From the NCBI GenBank assembly GCA_028583605.1, contig CM053333.1, forward strand, positions 7,830,638 to 7,894,637: a stretch of DNA of 64,000 nucleotides, in the 5' to 3' direction. Position 1 is the stretch's first letter. Each line of letters starts with the position of its first letter. A program made the position numbers and the translations under genes. Positions 35,700 to 46,828 of this stretch are shown in pieces. Origin of the DNA: Dastarcus helophoroides (Eukaryota > Arthropoda > Insecta > Coleoptera > Bothrideridae). The notes beneath the pieces are model-generated. The model was not told the origin of the DNA. It was given only the letters and a program-made list of their open reading frames with translations, and did no database searches.

Positions 35700-38600
35700 A
35701 TATTGTGTGTCAACTCATTAGTAGTGTCAAATATCCAATAAAATACAAATTGGTAGTAGATGAAAAAATAATAGAACAAGTAATGAGTATAACATATCTG
35801 GATGTGGAAATGTCAACCACAAGGGACAACTATAAAGGAGTAAGTCACCAAGCTTTGAAACGAGCCCAAATATCTGGATGCCTAAGGGATGTAACATGGA
35901 AGAACAAGTATTTCAAAACGGAAAGCAAAGTGAAGATCTACAAAACGATATTCAGACCAACAATGATTTATGCAGCAGAGCACGAGCTTATAGAAACAGA
36001 ACCAGGCACGTAGCCAGGGGGGGGGGGTCCAAGGGGTCCGGACCCTCCCCGAAATGAATATTCCCCAAAAAATTTACGATGATACGAATTGAATATCAGT
36101 AGAAAAACGGCTGATTGTATATTTAAGCAGGGAAATAATTTTCGAAATTGCCAACTATTGAGCTTATGATAAGCATAATAGCCATGTAGACATTTTAATA
36201 AAAATTGGCAATGAGCTCAAGCCTTCCCAATACATGCACCAACCCTTTTACAATTTAATATTGACACTTAGCAGTAGGGTACGTTCAGTAATTTCAATTT
36301 TTTATTATTTCAAATTTCGACTTTCTTGACATATGTATGAATGGAGTCGAATTTTCGAGAAAAAAGTCGAAATTTTGAGTTTAAAGTCGACATTTTACAA
36401 AAGCATAGGAAGGCATTGATTAAAAAAAATTATATTTAGAAATTTCGACATTTTACAAAAGCGTAAAAAGGACACTGATAAAAAAAAATGTTTAGGGATT
36501 TCGACTTTTTTTGTCAAAAATTCGGTTTTTTTTAAATTTCGATTTTTTCTCGAAATTTCGGCTTTAAACTCGAAATTTCGACTTAACACTCGAAATTTCG
36601 ACTTTTTTTTCAAAAATTCGACTTTTTTCTTGACATTTCTACTTTCTTAAAATTCCGAGACTAATGTCGAAATTTCAACTTTAATATCGAAATTTTTTTC
36701 GAATAAGTCAAAATTTCTACACTATGATCAAATTAGGCAGATGACAGTTGCATCCCACCACTCCTCTTTCCCAACAATCTTGACGGTTTGTAGTAGGGTG
36801 CGTTCAATAATTGCTATTTTTAGTTAGCAAATTTTGATCTTTTTTTAGAAATTTCGAGATGAAAGTTGAAAATTCGAGAAAAAAATCGAAACTTCGTGAT
36901 TAAGATGAAAATTTTGAAAAAAAAGTCCGAATTTGAAGAAAAAGTCGAAATTTCGAGAAAAAGGTAGAAATTTCGAGAAAAAAGTCGAAGTTTGAGAAAA
37001 ACGTAAGTCGAAATTCCGAGAAAAAAGTCGAAATTTGAGAAAAGAGTCGAAATTTCTAGAAAAATAGTAGACATTTTGAGTTTAAAGTCGAAATTTCGAG
37101 AAAAATGTCGAAATTTCGTTATTAAGGTTAAAATTTCGAGAAAAAAGTCGATATTTGAGAAAAAAGTCTAAAATTGAGAAAAAAAAAACGAAATTTCGAG
37201 AAAAAAGTCGAACTTTGCGAACAAAAATCGAAATTTTGATAAAGAAAGGTCGAAATTTCGATTAAAAAAAAGGTCAAAATTTTGAGAGAAATGTCAAAAT
37301 TTCTATATTAAGGTCAAAATTTTAAGAAAACAGTCGATATTTGAGAAAAAAGTCAAAAATTGAGAATAAAAACGAATTTTCGAGAAAAAAGTCGAACTTT
37401 TCAGATTAACGTCGAAATTTCGAGAAAACAGTCGAAATTTCGAGAAAAGTCGAATTTTCTAGAAATAAAGTCGAACTTTGAGAAAAACGTAAGTCGAAAT
37501 TCCGAGAAAAAAGTCGAAATTTGAGAAAAAAGTCGAAATTTCTAGAAAAATAGTCGACATTTTGAGTTTAAAGCCTAAATTTCGAGAAAAATGTCGAAAT
37601 TTCGATATTAAGGTTAAAATTTCAAGAAAAAAGTCGATATTTAAGAAAAAAGTTTAAAATTGAGAAAAAAAACGAAATTTCGAGAAAAAAGTCGAACTTT
37701 TCAGATTAAGGCCGAAATTTCGACGAAAAAGTCGAAATTTGAAAATAACGTCGAAATTTCGACAAAAAGTCGAAATTTCGAAATATTTTGAGCAAAAATT
37801 CGAAATTTGAGAAGAACGTCGAAATTTCGAGAAAAAGTAGAAATTTCGAGCAAAAAGACGAAATTTCGAAAAAAAAGTCGAGATTTGCGAAAAAAGTCGA
37901 AATTTCGATAAAAAAGGTCGAAATTTTGAGTATAAAGTCGAAATTTTGATATTAAGGCCAAAATTTTGAGAAAGAAGTCGAAATTTGAGAAAAAAAAGGA
38001 AATTTCGAGAAAACGGCAAAATTTCGAGAAAAAAATCAAATTTTGAGAAAAAAGTCAACATTTCGAGAAAAAAATCGAAATTTTGAAAAATAAACAATAA
38101 ATTTAAGAAAAAAAATCTAAATTTAAGAAAAAAATCTAAATTTCGAGAAAAAAGTCGAAATTTCGAGCTTAAAATCGAAATTTGAGAAAAAAAAGTTGAA
38201 ATTTCTTAAAATGACATTTTTTTAATCGATGTCTTTTCTACGCCTTTGTAACATTTCGAAAACGTGGAAATTTCCAGAAAAAAGTCAAAATTTCCAAAAA
38301 GAGCCGAAATTTTTAGAAAAAAGTCTAAATTTGAGAAAAAAGTCGAAGTTTGAGAAAAAAAATCGAAATTTCTAAACACAACATTTTTTTTAAATCGATG
38401 TCCTTTCTACGCCTTTGTAAGATTTTCGATTTAAAAATTGACATTTCAACTTTTTTTAGAAATTTCGACTTTAAACACCAATTTTCGACGTTTTTTTTCG
38501 AAATTTTCACATTAAAGTCGAAATTTTGACTTTAATCTCGGGATTTAAAGAAAAAAAAGTCAACATTCCGTGATAATTTTTTTTCAAATTGATGTTCTTT

Positions 38601-39190
38601 CTACTCTCTTGTAATTTTTATTTAAAAAAAAAGTCAATTCTTGATGGGTCATAAGTTAAATACGTAAACTCAAAATAGATATTAGGAAATTTTTCTTTGG
38701 TAACTTTCACGTTTTTATTTATCAAATTTATATAATGTTAAGGTCACTAGATTTTATTCATCACTTTTACTAATTACCAAAATGAAAAAAAAATAAATAA
38801 AAGAAACGAATACGTAAAAGTAATTGATGTATGTTCTTATATTTTTTGAAGAGTGGAGGGGGGAGTTGGACCCCGCCCGAATGAAAATCCTGGCTACGTG
38901 CCTGAACAGAACAATGCAACTGCTACGAACAACCGAAATGAATACCTTAAGAGGAAAAACAAAAAGAGATTGTATTAGAAACGCAGCAATGTAACATAAT
39001 AGACGTAATGAAATGTGTGAGAAAAAAACGAAAAGGTTGGAATGAACACGTTCAAAAAGCAGATGAAGAGAGATTAATAAGAAGAGCACGTGACGGAAAA
39101 CCAGTAGGAAAGAGAGACCCAGGAAGGCCAAACAAAGGATGGATAGAAAGCTGGGTATCTACCTCAACAGAAACACCATAAAATTCGTGA
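35700..39190 (+). pseudogene. Non-LTR retrotransposon C-terminal region, split by a hAT insertion
   Basis: The upstream part (to 36002) encodes KLVVDEKIIEQVMSITYLDV, KRAQISGCLRDVTWKNKYF and KVKIYKTIFRPTMIYAAE. After the inserted element the frame resumes with QLLRTTEMNTLRGKTKRDCI and then, after a stop and frameshift, GWNEHVQKADEERLIRRARD and GRPNKGWIESW. This is the conserved region after the reverse-transcriptase domain in insect endonuclease/reverse-transcriptase elements. The RT active site is not present. The right arm (42750-43330) carries the same sequence without the insertion. Confidence 0.8.
36003..38904. mobile_element. hAT-like foldback element with satellite interior, 2902 bp
   Basis: Perfect 16-bp terminal inverted repeats CAGGCACGTAGCCAGG are flanked by AACAGAAC at 35995-36002 and 38905-38912. 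The empty site in the right duplication arm has the octamer once, as GTTCTGTT (43021-43028). An 8-bp duplication and CAGG ends indicate hAT. A G-run follows the left end. Subterminal regions contain inverted copies of a TCCTTTCTACGCCTTTGTAA-like unit (36390-36480 versus 38220-38420). The interior is a period-20 satellite around GTCGAAATTTCGAGAAAAAA that changes from T-rich to A-rich near 36800. No transposase is present. Confidence 0.9.
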
Positions 39191-39466
39191 AGAAAAACAG
39201 GTTTAGACCTAAATTTAAAAAAAAGAAGATATCTTGTGCCAGCTGATTGGTCAACGCGCTTCATACATGACCGTTGACAAATGATCTTTAACTGAAGAGA
39301 GGAAACAAATAGTCAAAACTACTCCACTTTTTAGACGCTTCTGGTCAAATTTTTATATATCCCCATTATAGATAGGGAGAGCAATATCCTCTTTCTATTA
39401 TCCATGACTGCCCTACTTTATCAACATCCACAACATTCTCATTTTCTAATCCAGAATCCCAAGAAA

Positions 39467-39682
39467 TCAATTTCCGTTCTCTTTGTCTTGGAACATTTTC
39501 CTCTTTGGCGTCTCAAGTTCTAGCTGGGATTTGTAGAAATGAGGTAATGATATGAGATCATGATGGTTTTTCTTCAGTTTAGTTTGATTTTCCCCTAACA
39601 TCACTACTTCTTGTCGTGGAATGTAGCAAACAATATCCAACAGCGACAGTTTTTCTAAATTTAGGTGTTTAAGAAGATTCAT
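39467..39682 (-). pseudogene. Unknown 71-aa frame in the left arm
   Basis: The minus strand from ATG encodes MNLLKHLNLEKLSLLDIVCY and continues through RQEVVMLGE to TPKRKMFQDKENGN. It is the partner of the frame at 42248-42463 in the other arm: same length, about 90% identical, no gaps. Two aligned open frames of equal length in duplicated DNA suggest real coding origin, perhaps the N-terminus or an exon of a mobile-element or captured gene. I do not recognise the family. Confidence 0.35.
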
Positions 39683-39769
39683 TATTTTCTAATAGGGTGC
39701 TTTTTCAGAAATACAAGAAACAGCAAATGCAAATTACAAAAATACAAAGTACAAGAAATGAAAAAACGA

Positions 39770-39900
39770 AAAATACTAGAGCACTGTAACTCAGTATGTT
39801 CACTATACCAGAGGCGAAACTCTTCGGAAATGAAAATTGGTACAAAAAGCAAGATTGCTTAGATAGAAGAGCACAATAACTCAGTATATTGACCATCTTC
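39770..39900 (+). repeat. Fragment of foldback retroposon family 1
   Basis: Contains the GAGCACTGTAACTCAGTATG / CAGAGGCGAAACTCTTC / GAAAATTGGTACAAA blocks of the family at 6609-7012, without its hairpin segment. The reverse-complement copy is in the other arm at about 42020-42155. Confidence 0.65.
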
Positions 39901-39904
39901 TTTC

Positions 39905-40110
39905 TTTCGGTGCCGTGCCTGTCTTCAAGGGTGGGCTATCTCCATGACAACTTCGTTGAATCGTTCTCTATCTTTCGCAAGTCGGAACAGTTGCTCTACT
40001 CCCAGTCCTGTCCAATTTCTGATGTTTCGTAGTCACGATAACTTTTTGCACCCTATCCATCTTCTGCCCTCAACTTTTCCCTGGATGATCAGGTGGGGAA
40101 TGTTAAAGAA
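39905..40110 (-). mobile_element. LINE C-terminal fragment at the inner edge of the left arm
   Basis: The minus-strand reading corresponds to the plus-strand fragment 41690-42010 (IGRDYETSEIGQDWE..., then a LFRLAKDTERFNE-like string). It is the tail of a second type of endonuclease/reverse-transcriptase element and is broken by stops. Confidence 0.55.
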
Positions 40111-40374
40111 TTTTCAACAAAAATCTAAGGCTGGTTTCTCAAAAACGTCGTCATTTTCAGAAAAACAAATTTGAAGAAAAAATCATGGTTTCAAGAGTCG
40201 AAACTTTCAAAAAATTCAAATTTTCAGAAAGAATTGAAATGTTTTGAAAAAATCGAATTGAAAAAATCGAATTTAAAAAATCAGATTTGCAAAAAAAATT
40301 GAAAATGCGAGTCGAAATGTCAAAAAAGGTCAACATTTTTAAAAATAAGGTCAAATATTTGAAAAAAATCTTCA

Positions 40375-40543
40375 AAGAGAGTTTCTCTCTGAAGTCATCT
40401 TGAGAGAGAGTCTCTCTGAAGAAGACAGCTTGGCTGTCAAAACGCGTTAGAGCAACCTTTGTTGTGTTTTTAATCTTTTTTGGTTTCAGGAGACAAGTTC
40501 TGTATTTCAATTTTTGAAGATAACCAAGGATCAGTCCGTTCCA
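40375..40543 (-). mobile_element. Foldback retroposon family 2, half copy
   Basis: A single arm in reverse orientation: CTGAAGAAGACAGC..., GCGTTAGAGCAACCTTTGTTG, then TTTCAGGAGACAAG and TGTATTTCAATTTTTG. The hairpin stem is GACAG/CTGTC. Target duplications were not identified. It lies in the spacer of the inverted duplication. Confidence 0.65.
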
Positions 40544-41149
40544 TCAAAGTTAAAGAATATTGTCAATTTTCATTACTAAAAATTTAAATATTTCCCAACT
40601 GGGGCGATTAAATTTTAAATGAAATTGATTCTATGTTTTCGATCAATAAGAGTCCAAAAAGCTGACTCAAGGAATCATCTCTTAAAATATACGCACCTCG
40701 TTATTCTCGGACACTTTATACTTTATTTCATTTTGCTGGGAAGTTTATCGGTGTAAGTCAGTAAGTATTCAAAACAAGCATCGTTCAAAGAGAAGTTAAT
40801 AACAGAGGGTGGTTTATTGTATACTACGCCATAAACGACTTTAAACGAGTCTTTAATATGATATAAAGTCTCTGCGGCCTGTTATATCTATTTAAAGCCT
40901 GTTTTTGTTGAAAATAAGCCATTCAATCAACTTATAACCACTTTGATGTTCGCTCGACGCAGCTCTTTTTATCTTGTTGGCAAAACCGATGAAGCAAAAT
41001 GTTTTCGGTGTTTTTAAAAAAAAGTAAATAATAAGTAATAAAAAAATGCTTTTGCGAGAGAAATTACTTCCTTCTCGGATTATTATTATCTCAAATATAC
41101 CAGAATAATTAGAGGAAAATATGGAACTTGGCTTATTATGAACTTCCAT

Positions 41150-41272
41150 AAATTGAAATACTGAACTTGTCCCCTGAAACCAAGAAAGATTAAAAAACAC
41201 AACAAACGTTGGTCTAAGGCGTTTCGACAGCCAAGCTGCCATGTTCAGAGAGATCCTCATCAGTATCTCTCT
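41150..41272 (+). mobile_element. Foldback retroposon family 2, half copy
   Basis: Starts AAATTGAAATACTGAACTTG, then CCCCTGAAACCAAGAAAGAT and GCGTTTCGACAGCCAAGCTG. On the minus strand the stem is GGCAG/CTGTC, still pairable through one G-U. The CTGAAGA core is changed to CTGAACA here. Confidence 0.65.
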
Positions 41273-41689
41273 GAATCAGATAAATCAGTTTAGCATTCCA
41301 GATTCAGCTAAAGAGTTAACATTATTCCATTAGCCTCACTATAGAAATCTAATCCAGAGGTTCTCTTCCCTTTTTTGATGTACTAGTCATTCGTTAACCA
41401 AACGGTCGTATATCTCATTTCGTTTACCGAAAACCTACGCTTACCAATCGTTATTTGAATGCACAATCCCATCACCACCCTTCCCAAAAACTTTCTGTTG
41501 TAAATTCACTAGTATCATGAGCGGTAACAATTTCACAGCCAACATTGGATGCCTGAGATGCGGGGTGGATGAAAAGAAACAAGAGACGACCTATATGTAT
41601 ACTCAAATCGAAGGGTGACATGGTAGTCATTCTGAGTTACCATACTCTTCTGTCTTATTCATCCTTTGTGCCATCGTTGACTGTTTATT

Positions 41690-42010
41690 TTGGAAGAATT
41701 TTGATTTTGGTATGGTGGATAAGTTCTATTAAAGAAGAAGTTCTCAGACAGCTAGATAAAGATCGGGAACTTCTGACCACCATAAAAACAAGAAAAGTTA
41801 ACTATTTTGGTCATATAACACGAGGTACCTAATACCACATTCCCCTCCTGATCATCCTGGGAAACGTTGGGGGCAGAAGATGGATAGGCCGTGACTACGA
41901 AACATCAGAAATTGGACAGGACTGGGAGTAGAGCAACTGTTCCGACTTGCGAAAGATACAGAACGATTCAACGAAGTTGTCATGGAGATAGCCCACCCTT
42001 GAAGACAGGC
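41690..42010 (+). pseudogene. LINE C-terminal fragment (endonuclease/RT type)
   Basis: Encodes SIKEEVLRQLDKDRELLTTI then KTRKVNYFGHITRG, stops, and GRRWIGRDYETSEIGQDWE. The EEVL.....LL..IK.RK..YFGHI.RG wording is typical of the C-terminus of insect non-LTR elements. It overlaps the inner edge of the right duplication arm. Confidence 0.7.
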
Positions 42011-42247
42011 ACGGCACCGAAAGAAAGAAGATGGTGAATATAAGTTATTGTGCTCTTCTATCTAAGCAATCTTGCTTTTTGTACCAATTTTCATTTCCGA
42101 AGAGTTTCGCCTCTGGTATAGTGAACATACTGAGTTACAGTGCTCTAGTATTTTTCGTTTTTTCATTTCTTGTATATTTTCTTTGTTTTTTTGTAATTTG
42201 CATTTGCTGTTTCTTGTTTTTCTGAAGAAACACCATATTAGAAAATA

Positions 42248-42463
42248 ATGGATCTTCTTAAACACCTAAATTTAGAAAAACTGTCACTGTTGGATATTTT
42301 TTGCTACATTCCACGACAAGAAGTAGTGATGTTAGGGGAAAATAAAGCTAAACTGAAGAAAAACCATTATGATCTCATATCATTACTTCATTTCTACAAA
42401 TACCAGCTAGAACTTGAGACGCCAAAGAGGAAAATGTTCCAAGACAAAGACAACGGAAACTGA
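42248..42463 (+). pseudogene. Unknown 71-aa frame in the right arm
   Basis: Begins MDLLKHLNLEKLSLLDIFCY and ends KRKMFQDKDNGN. It pairs with 39467-39682. Beyond the stop, another frame continues with a plausible SGDSGLESENVVDVDKVGQS, so the original coding sequence may have been longer and is now frameshifted. No family is recognised. Confidence 0.35.
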
Positions 42464-42749
42464 TTTCTGGGGATTCTGGATTAGAAAGTGAGAATGTTGT
42501 GGATGTTGATAAAGTAGGGCAGTCATGTATAATAGAAAGAGGATATTGCAATCCCTATCTATAATAGGGATATATCAAAATTTGACCAGAATGCGTCTAG
42601 AAAGTGGAGTAGTTTTGACTATTTGTTTCCTCTCGTCAGTTAAAGATCATTTGTCAATGGTCATGTATGAAGCGCGTTGACCAATCAACTGGCACAAGAT
42701 ATCTTCTTCTTTTTTTTTATTTAGGTCTAAACCTGTTTTTCTTCACGAA

Positions 42750-43330
42750 TTTTATGGTGTTTCTGTTGAGGTATATACCCAGATTTCCATCCATCCTTTG
42801 TTTGGCCTTCCTGGATCTCTCTTTCCTACTGGTTTTCCGTCACGTGCTCTTCTTATTAATCTCTCTTTATCTGCTGTTTGAACGTGTTCATTCCAACCTT
42901 TTCGTTTTTTTCTCACACATTTCATTACGTCTATTATGTTACATTGCTGCGTTTCTAATACAATCTCTTTTTGTTTTTCCTCTTAAGGTATTCATTTCGG
43001 TTGTTCGTAGCAGTTGCATTGTTCTGTTTCTATAAGCTCGTGCTCTGCTGCATAAGTCATTGTTGGTCTGAATATCGTTTTGTAGATCTTCACTTTGCTT
43101 TCCGTGTTGAAATACTTGTTCTTCCATGTTACATCCCTTAGGCATCCAGATATTTGGGCTCGTTTCAAAGCTTGGTGACTTACTTCTTTATATTTGTCCC
43201 TTGTGGTTGACATTTCTACATCCAGATATTTATACTCATTACTTGTTCTATTATTTTTTCATCTGCTACCAGTTTGCATTTTATTGGATCTTTTGACACT
43301 ACTAATGAGTTGACACAAAAGATATCATAA
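42750..43330 (-). pseudogene. Non-LTR retrotransposon C-terminal region, right arm
   Basis: The uninterrupted homologue of the split copy in the left arm: minus strand RAQISGCLRDVTWKNKYFNT, FRPTMTYAAEHELIETE, then TTEMNTLRGKTKRDCIRNAA, and a frameshift before the WNEH-type tail. It shows the reading across the hAT target site as it was before the insertion. Confidence 0.8.
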
Positions 43331-44117
43331 TAGCAATTGTAGCTCAGTTATTCTAAGGAAAGTAAATAAACCATCTGAAACATTTTTAGATTTCTCTTCA
43401 CCTCCTCATCAATGACATTAAAATTAAGCGAAATCAGCAAGTTTTGCCATTTCTCAGTAGTGGCCCCATTTATTTACTTCGTTCCTCGTTGGTTGTAGAA
43501 TTCCATCACTCCTGATACCACAAGGCGCTATTTCGACACGAGAGTCCATTATTCTCCTTCTGTAATCCACGGGGGCATTTTATTTACTCCTGATGATTAA
43601 GTACTTGTTTGCCTGTCAATAAAGATGAGCTTTGGATTAAGTGTATAAAGCGTGGGCTGACGAGAAACGCTTGGGCGCCGAAAAATGCTGTTGCGAAAAA
43701 CGCAGCTAATTAAAAAAAGAAAAACCAAAGGAAAATATAAAAATTTTAATCTAGTTTGAATTCCAAGTGATTTATTTTAATATTTTGAATTACGTAGCGT
43801 TATCGGTACGTAAGTTCGTTTTTATGGAGACCCATATTTCAAAAAATTACAATAGTTCAGCAGATTAGATCATTTCCTTTCAAAATGGAAATATTTTAAT
43901 GTTGAAAGATTATTAATAAGTCTGTAGTTGAAAGCTACATTAATTTTTAGATATCCGTTCAAAAGGAGGTTTAAATAATGTAAAAAAAAACAAAATGAAC
44001 CTTTGGACCTGGTCTGAAATAATATAGCTGCAATAACTTAACCTTGATGAATATTTTATGAATTAGATTCGATATTTCTGCGTCGATAGTATTGATAATA
44101 TTGGTCAGCCGATATAT

Positions 44118-45115
44118 CGTTGCATCCCTAGTTGTAAATGCAATGACTAGGCAAGAGGTTCATCCGCACGTTGTGCAGCGCATCATTATTAAATTTCTTG
44201 CCGTTGAAAGTGTAAAGCCCGCCAAAATTCCTCGTAGACTGGAAGCACAGTTTGAGGATACTTGTTTGAAAAAAACTCAAGTGTATTAATGGCACAAAAA
44301 TTTTTTGGAAGGTGTGATTGCAGACAAGATTAATGCCGTTTAGCGCCTTTTGGAAGGTGATCACTGTTTAACTGTTGGTGAAATTGCATCTGCTCAAATA
44401 GGGATAATCTTTGGGAGTGTTCAATCCATCATTACAGACGAGCTGAGGTTTTGAAAAATTTCTCTCAGATGGATACCTCGTCTTTTGATTAAAGAATAGA
44501 AACGACAACATCTGGGGACATCTTGGACGTTTTCAGTGTGAAGGTGACGCAACGTATCGTTACGTGTGATGAGATGAATCGACCATTACACCCCTGAATT
44601 TAAACAAGCAAACATTGAGTGGAGAAGAAAGGGGGAAGGTGCACCTGTCAAAGCAAAAACTCGCCTCACAGCTGGAAAGGTTCTTGGGATAGTTATTGGG
44701 ATTTTAAAGGAGTTGTGCACGTCGATTTTCTTCATGAAGGTCGTACGATTAATACTGCCTACTACTACCAGCTGTTGGATGAAGCAAAACGTGCTTATCG
44801 GCGGAAGAGGCGCGAATTTTCGATCAGAAATGTGATTTTGCTTCACACTATGTCCGCATCCACTCAGCCAAAATGACACATCAAAAATTAAAAGAAATGC
44901 ATTGGGCAACATTAAATTACCCTCCTTATAGTCCCGACTTATCACCATGCGATTTTCATATGTTTGGGCCACTGAAAGAAGCTCTAGGAGGTGAGCGATT
45001 CCATGATGATGCTGCTGTTGGGACATTTATGCGCAATTGGCTGCAAACACGGCTCCCTTCTTTCTATGATGATGGCATTAAAAAACTCCCAATTCGTTGA
45101 AAAAAATGCATACAA
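44118..45115 (+). pseudogene. Mariner transposase, heavily mutated
   Basis: Reading across frames gives KFLAVESVKPAKIPRRLEAQ near the N-terminus, ITDELRF.KISLRWIPRLL, HYTPEFKQANIEWRRKGEGA, PVKAKTRLTAGKVLGIV, FLHEGRTINTAYYYQLLDEA, TLNYPPYSPDLSPCDFHMFG and LPSFYDDGIKKLPIR. This covers nearly a complete DD34D-type mariner transposase with several stops and frameshifts. The first catalytic region is degraded (the expected GDET..H reads as VMR.IDHY). The terminal inverted repeats were not identified. A scrambled piece of the same family is at 59995-60178. Confidence 0.85.
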
Positions 45116-45376
45116 AATCAGAAGATTATGTAGAAAAATAGTAACTTTCATATATTTTGTACCAATAAATTTTTAAAAACAAGTTTCGGTTCTGATTTAC
45201 CCTCGTATTATTCATTACATAAAATTCACCTGTCCGTTAATGTCCATTTTTACTATTTTAGAAATAAATTTCCTTAATGCTCACCGACGTATTACGGGGA
45301 ATACCTGTATGAAATTTTATGCTCTTAGACTCATCTGTTTAGGCTGTGCGTTGTCTGTCAGTTAGTGCTTAGAGAT

Positions 45377-45780
45377 TTAGTAAATATTTTGGTAAAATGT
45401 ATAAATTCTACAAAAAAATTACTGTTTTCAAACTTTTGGATGGTAGTAGGTTCTATGTTATAACCTTAAGTAAAATGTTAGCACAGTTGAGTTCTTAGAA
45501 GGCAAATGGTGAGTTTTACTAGAATAAAAATAGCCTTGAGGGTGCCCCTAAAGATACTCTATATTTTAGTAAAAATTTTAGTAAATATTTTGGTAAAATG
45601 TATAAATTCTACAAAAATTACTCTGTTTTCAAACTTTTGGATGGTAGTGGGTTCTATGTTATAACCTTAAGTAAAATGTTAGCACAGTTGAGTTCTCAGA
45701 AGGCAAATGGTGAATTTTAGTAGAATAAAAATAGCCTTGAGGGTGCCCCTAAAGATACTCTATATTTTAGTAGAAATTTT
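45377..45780. repeat. Tandem duplication, period 201 bp
   Basis: TTAGTAAATATTTTGGTAAA at 45377 recurs at 45578, and the two 200-bp units are nearly identical through GCCTTGAGGGTGCCCCTAAA. The high identity points to a recent duplication. No coding content is visible. Confidence 0.9.
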
Positions 45781-45869
45781 ATTAAAATCGATTTAGCTGT
45801 TTATCAGATTAGCCCGGACAAAATATCAGTCGACAGGCAGACACTTCGACAAAAATTGAAATACAAATC

Positions 45870-46013
45870 TAGAGAAATATCTCTCTGAAGATGATAGCTT
45901 GGCTGTCGAAATGCATTAGAGCAACCTTTGTTGTGTTTTTTAATCTTTCTTGGTTTCAGGGGACAAAATTTGTATTTCAATTTTTGGATATAACCAAGGA
46001 CCAGTCGGTTTCA
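45870..46013 (-). mobile_element. Foldback retroposon family 2, half copy
   Basis: CTCTCTGAAGATGATAGC starts the hairpin. The stem GATAG/CTGTC keeps pairing through a U-G. The CAACCTTTGTTGTGTTTTTT, TTTCAGGGGACAAAATTTG and ACCAAGGACCAGTC blocks follow in family order. Confidence 0.65.
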
Positions 46014-46810
46014 CCAAGACCCTTAGACGCTTTAATTATATTAATATAGATTTGTTCAGATATGCACAAAATATATCGATTACCAAATACCAAAGCGAAA
46101 AAGATTATCAACAAAAGGTTTATTGAACTAATTACATATAATCATTTTTTTCTCGGTGAAATATTGTCGTATTACCTACCGGATTTATATTTATACAGGT
46201 TTCATATATTGGCATAGGGTACATAAGAGGATTGATGGAAGGATTTACTGGGATTTTCTCTTTTCCTATTTGCTTGTGGAAACTTATAATTAATTACATG
46301 AAACCTCCTTTATATTCACATCGCATGTGTTATTTGTATGTTCAGGCTTAACAGCCATACAGAGTTAATTAAAATTTTTATGAAGCATTGCCTATTTAAT
46401 TATCTTGATAGAAAGCGTCGCGAGCATCTTCTCCCCAATCATTCTCATATTTTCGTCTCATCCTAAAAATAAAAGGATCGATAAACATCTTTAAAATGCA
46501 TCCAATTTTCGTGGAGGTTTTCATCGTGTTATTTATTGCAAATACTTGGCAAGCTTTGGATTATATTTTAGCTATATATTTTATTATTATTATTATTTTA
46601 TATATATTTTAGTTATACAGCCTGTAACCTGGAATAAATTCAGTAAATCAAAGACAGTTTTTTTTCGGAAATATGCTTGAACACGTCGATTAATAATTTA
46701 GGCTCTTTTTGATGTAGTAAAATTTTATACAGAATATCCCAAATGTCAGATATGATGCCATCAACATTTTTTATAAATAGCCACCCTTTTTTTTCTTAAC
46801 TATTCTTAAA
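46014..46810. other. Unannotated AT-rich stretch
   Basis: No gene, tandem repeat or element borders can be supported. Confidence 0.45.
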
Positions 46811-46828
46811 GGATATGTCAAGTTACAC

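Larger units (their letters stand above)
33303..40110 (+). repeat. Left arm of a large inverted duplication
   Basis: After removing the two elements inserted in it (33939-35592 and 36003-38904), the remaining roughly 2.25 kb is the reverse complement of 41840-44067, collinear throughout. Landmarks include CTAATTCATAAAATATTCAT at the outer edge, GCAACAGCATTTTTCGGCGC near 33680, and GTGGGCTATCTCCATGACAA near the inner edge. The outer flanks show no direct repeat. Confidence 0.9.
40111..41839. other. Spacer between the duplication arms
   Basis: Holds two oppositely oriented family-2 half copies (40375-40543 and 41150-41272), an arm of the 638-770 foldback family at about 40570-40630, and the start of a LINE fragment. 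The remainder is unassigned. Confidence 0.6.
41840..44067 (-). repeat. Right arm of the large inverted duplication
   Basis: Reverse complement of 33303-40110 without the two insertions found there. It therefore preserves the pre-insertion sites of the CACTA-like element (43429-43430) and the hAT-like element (43021-43028). Confidence 0.9.

Noticed and set aside
37654..38097. Phe/Ser/Lys-rich frames of 110-150 aa
   Set aside because: Period-20 satellite inside the hAT-like element; the amino acids repeat with the DNA period and similar frames occur in all satellite blocks.
44586..45026. 146-aa minus-strand frame
   Set aside because: Antisense of the mariner transposase remnant at 44118-45115.
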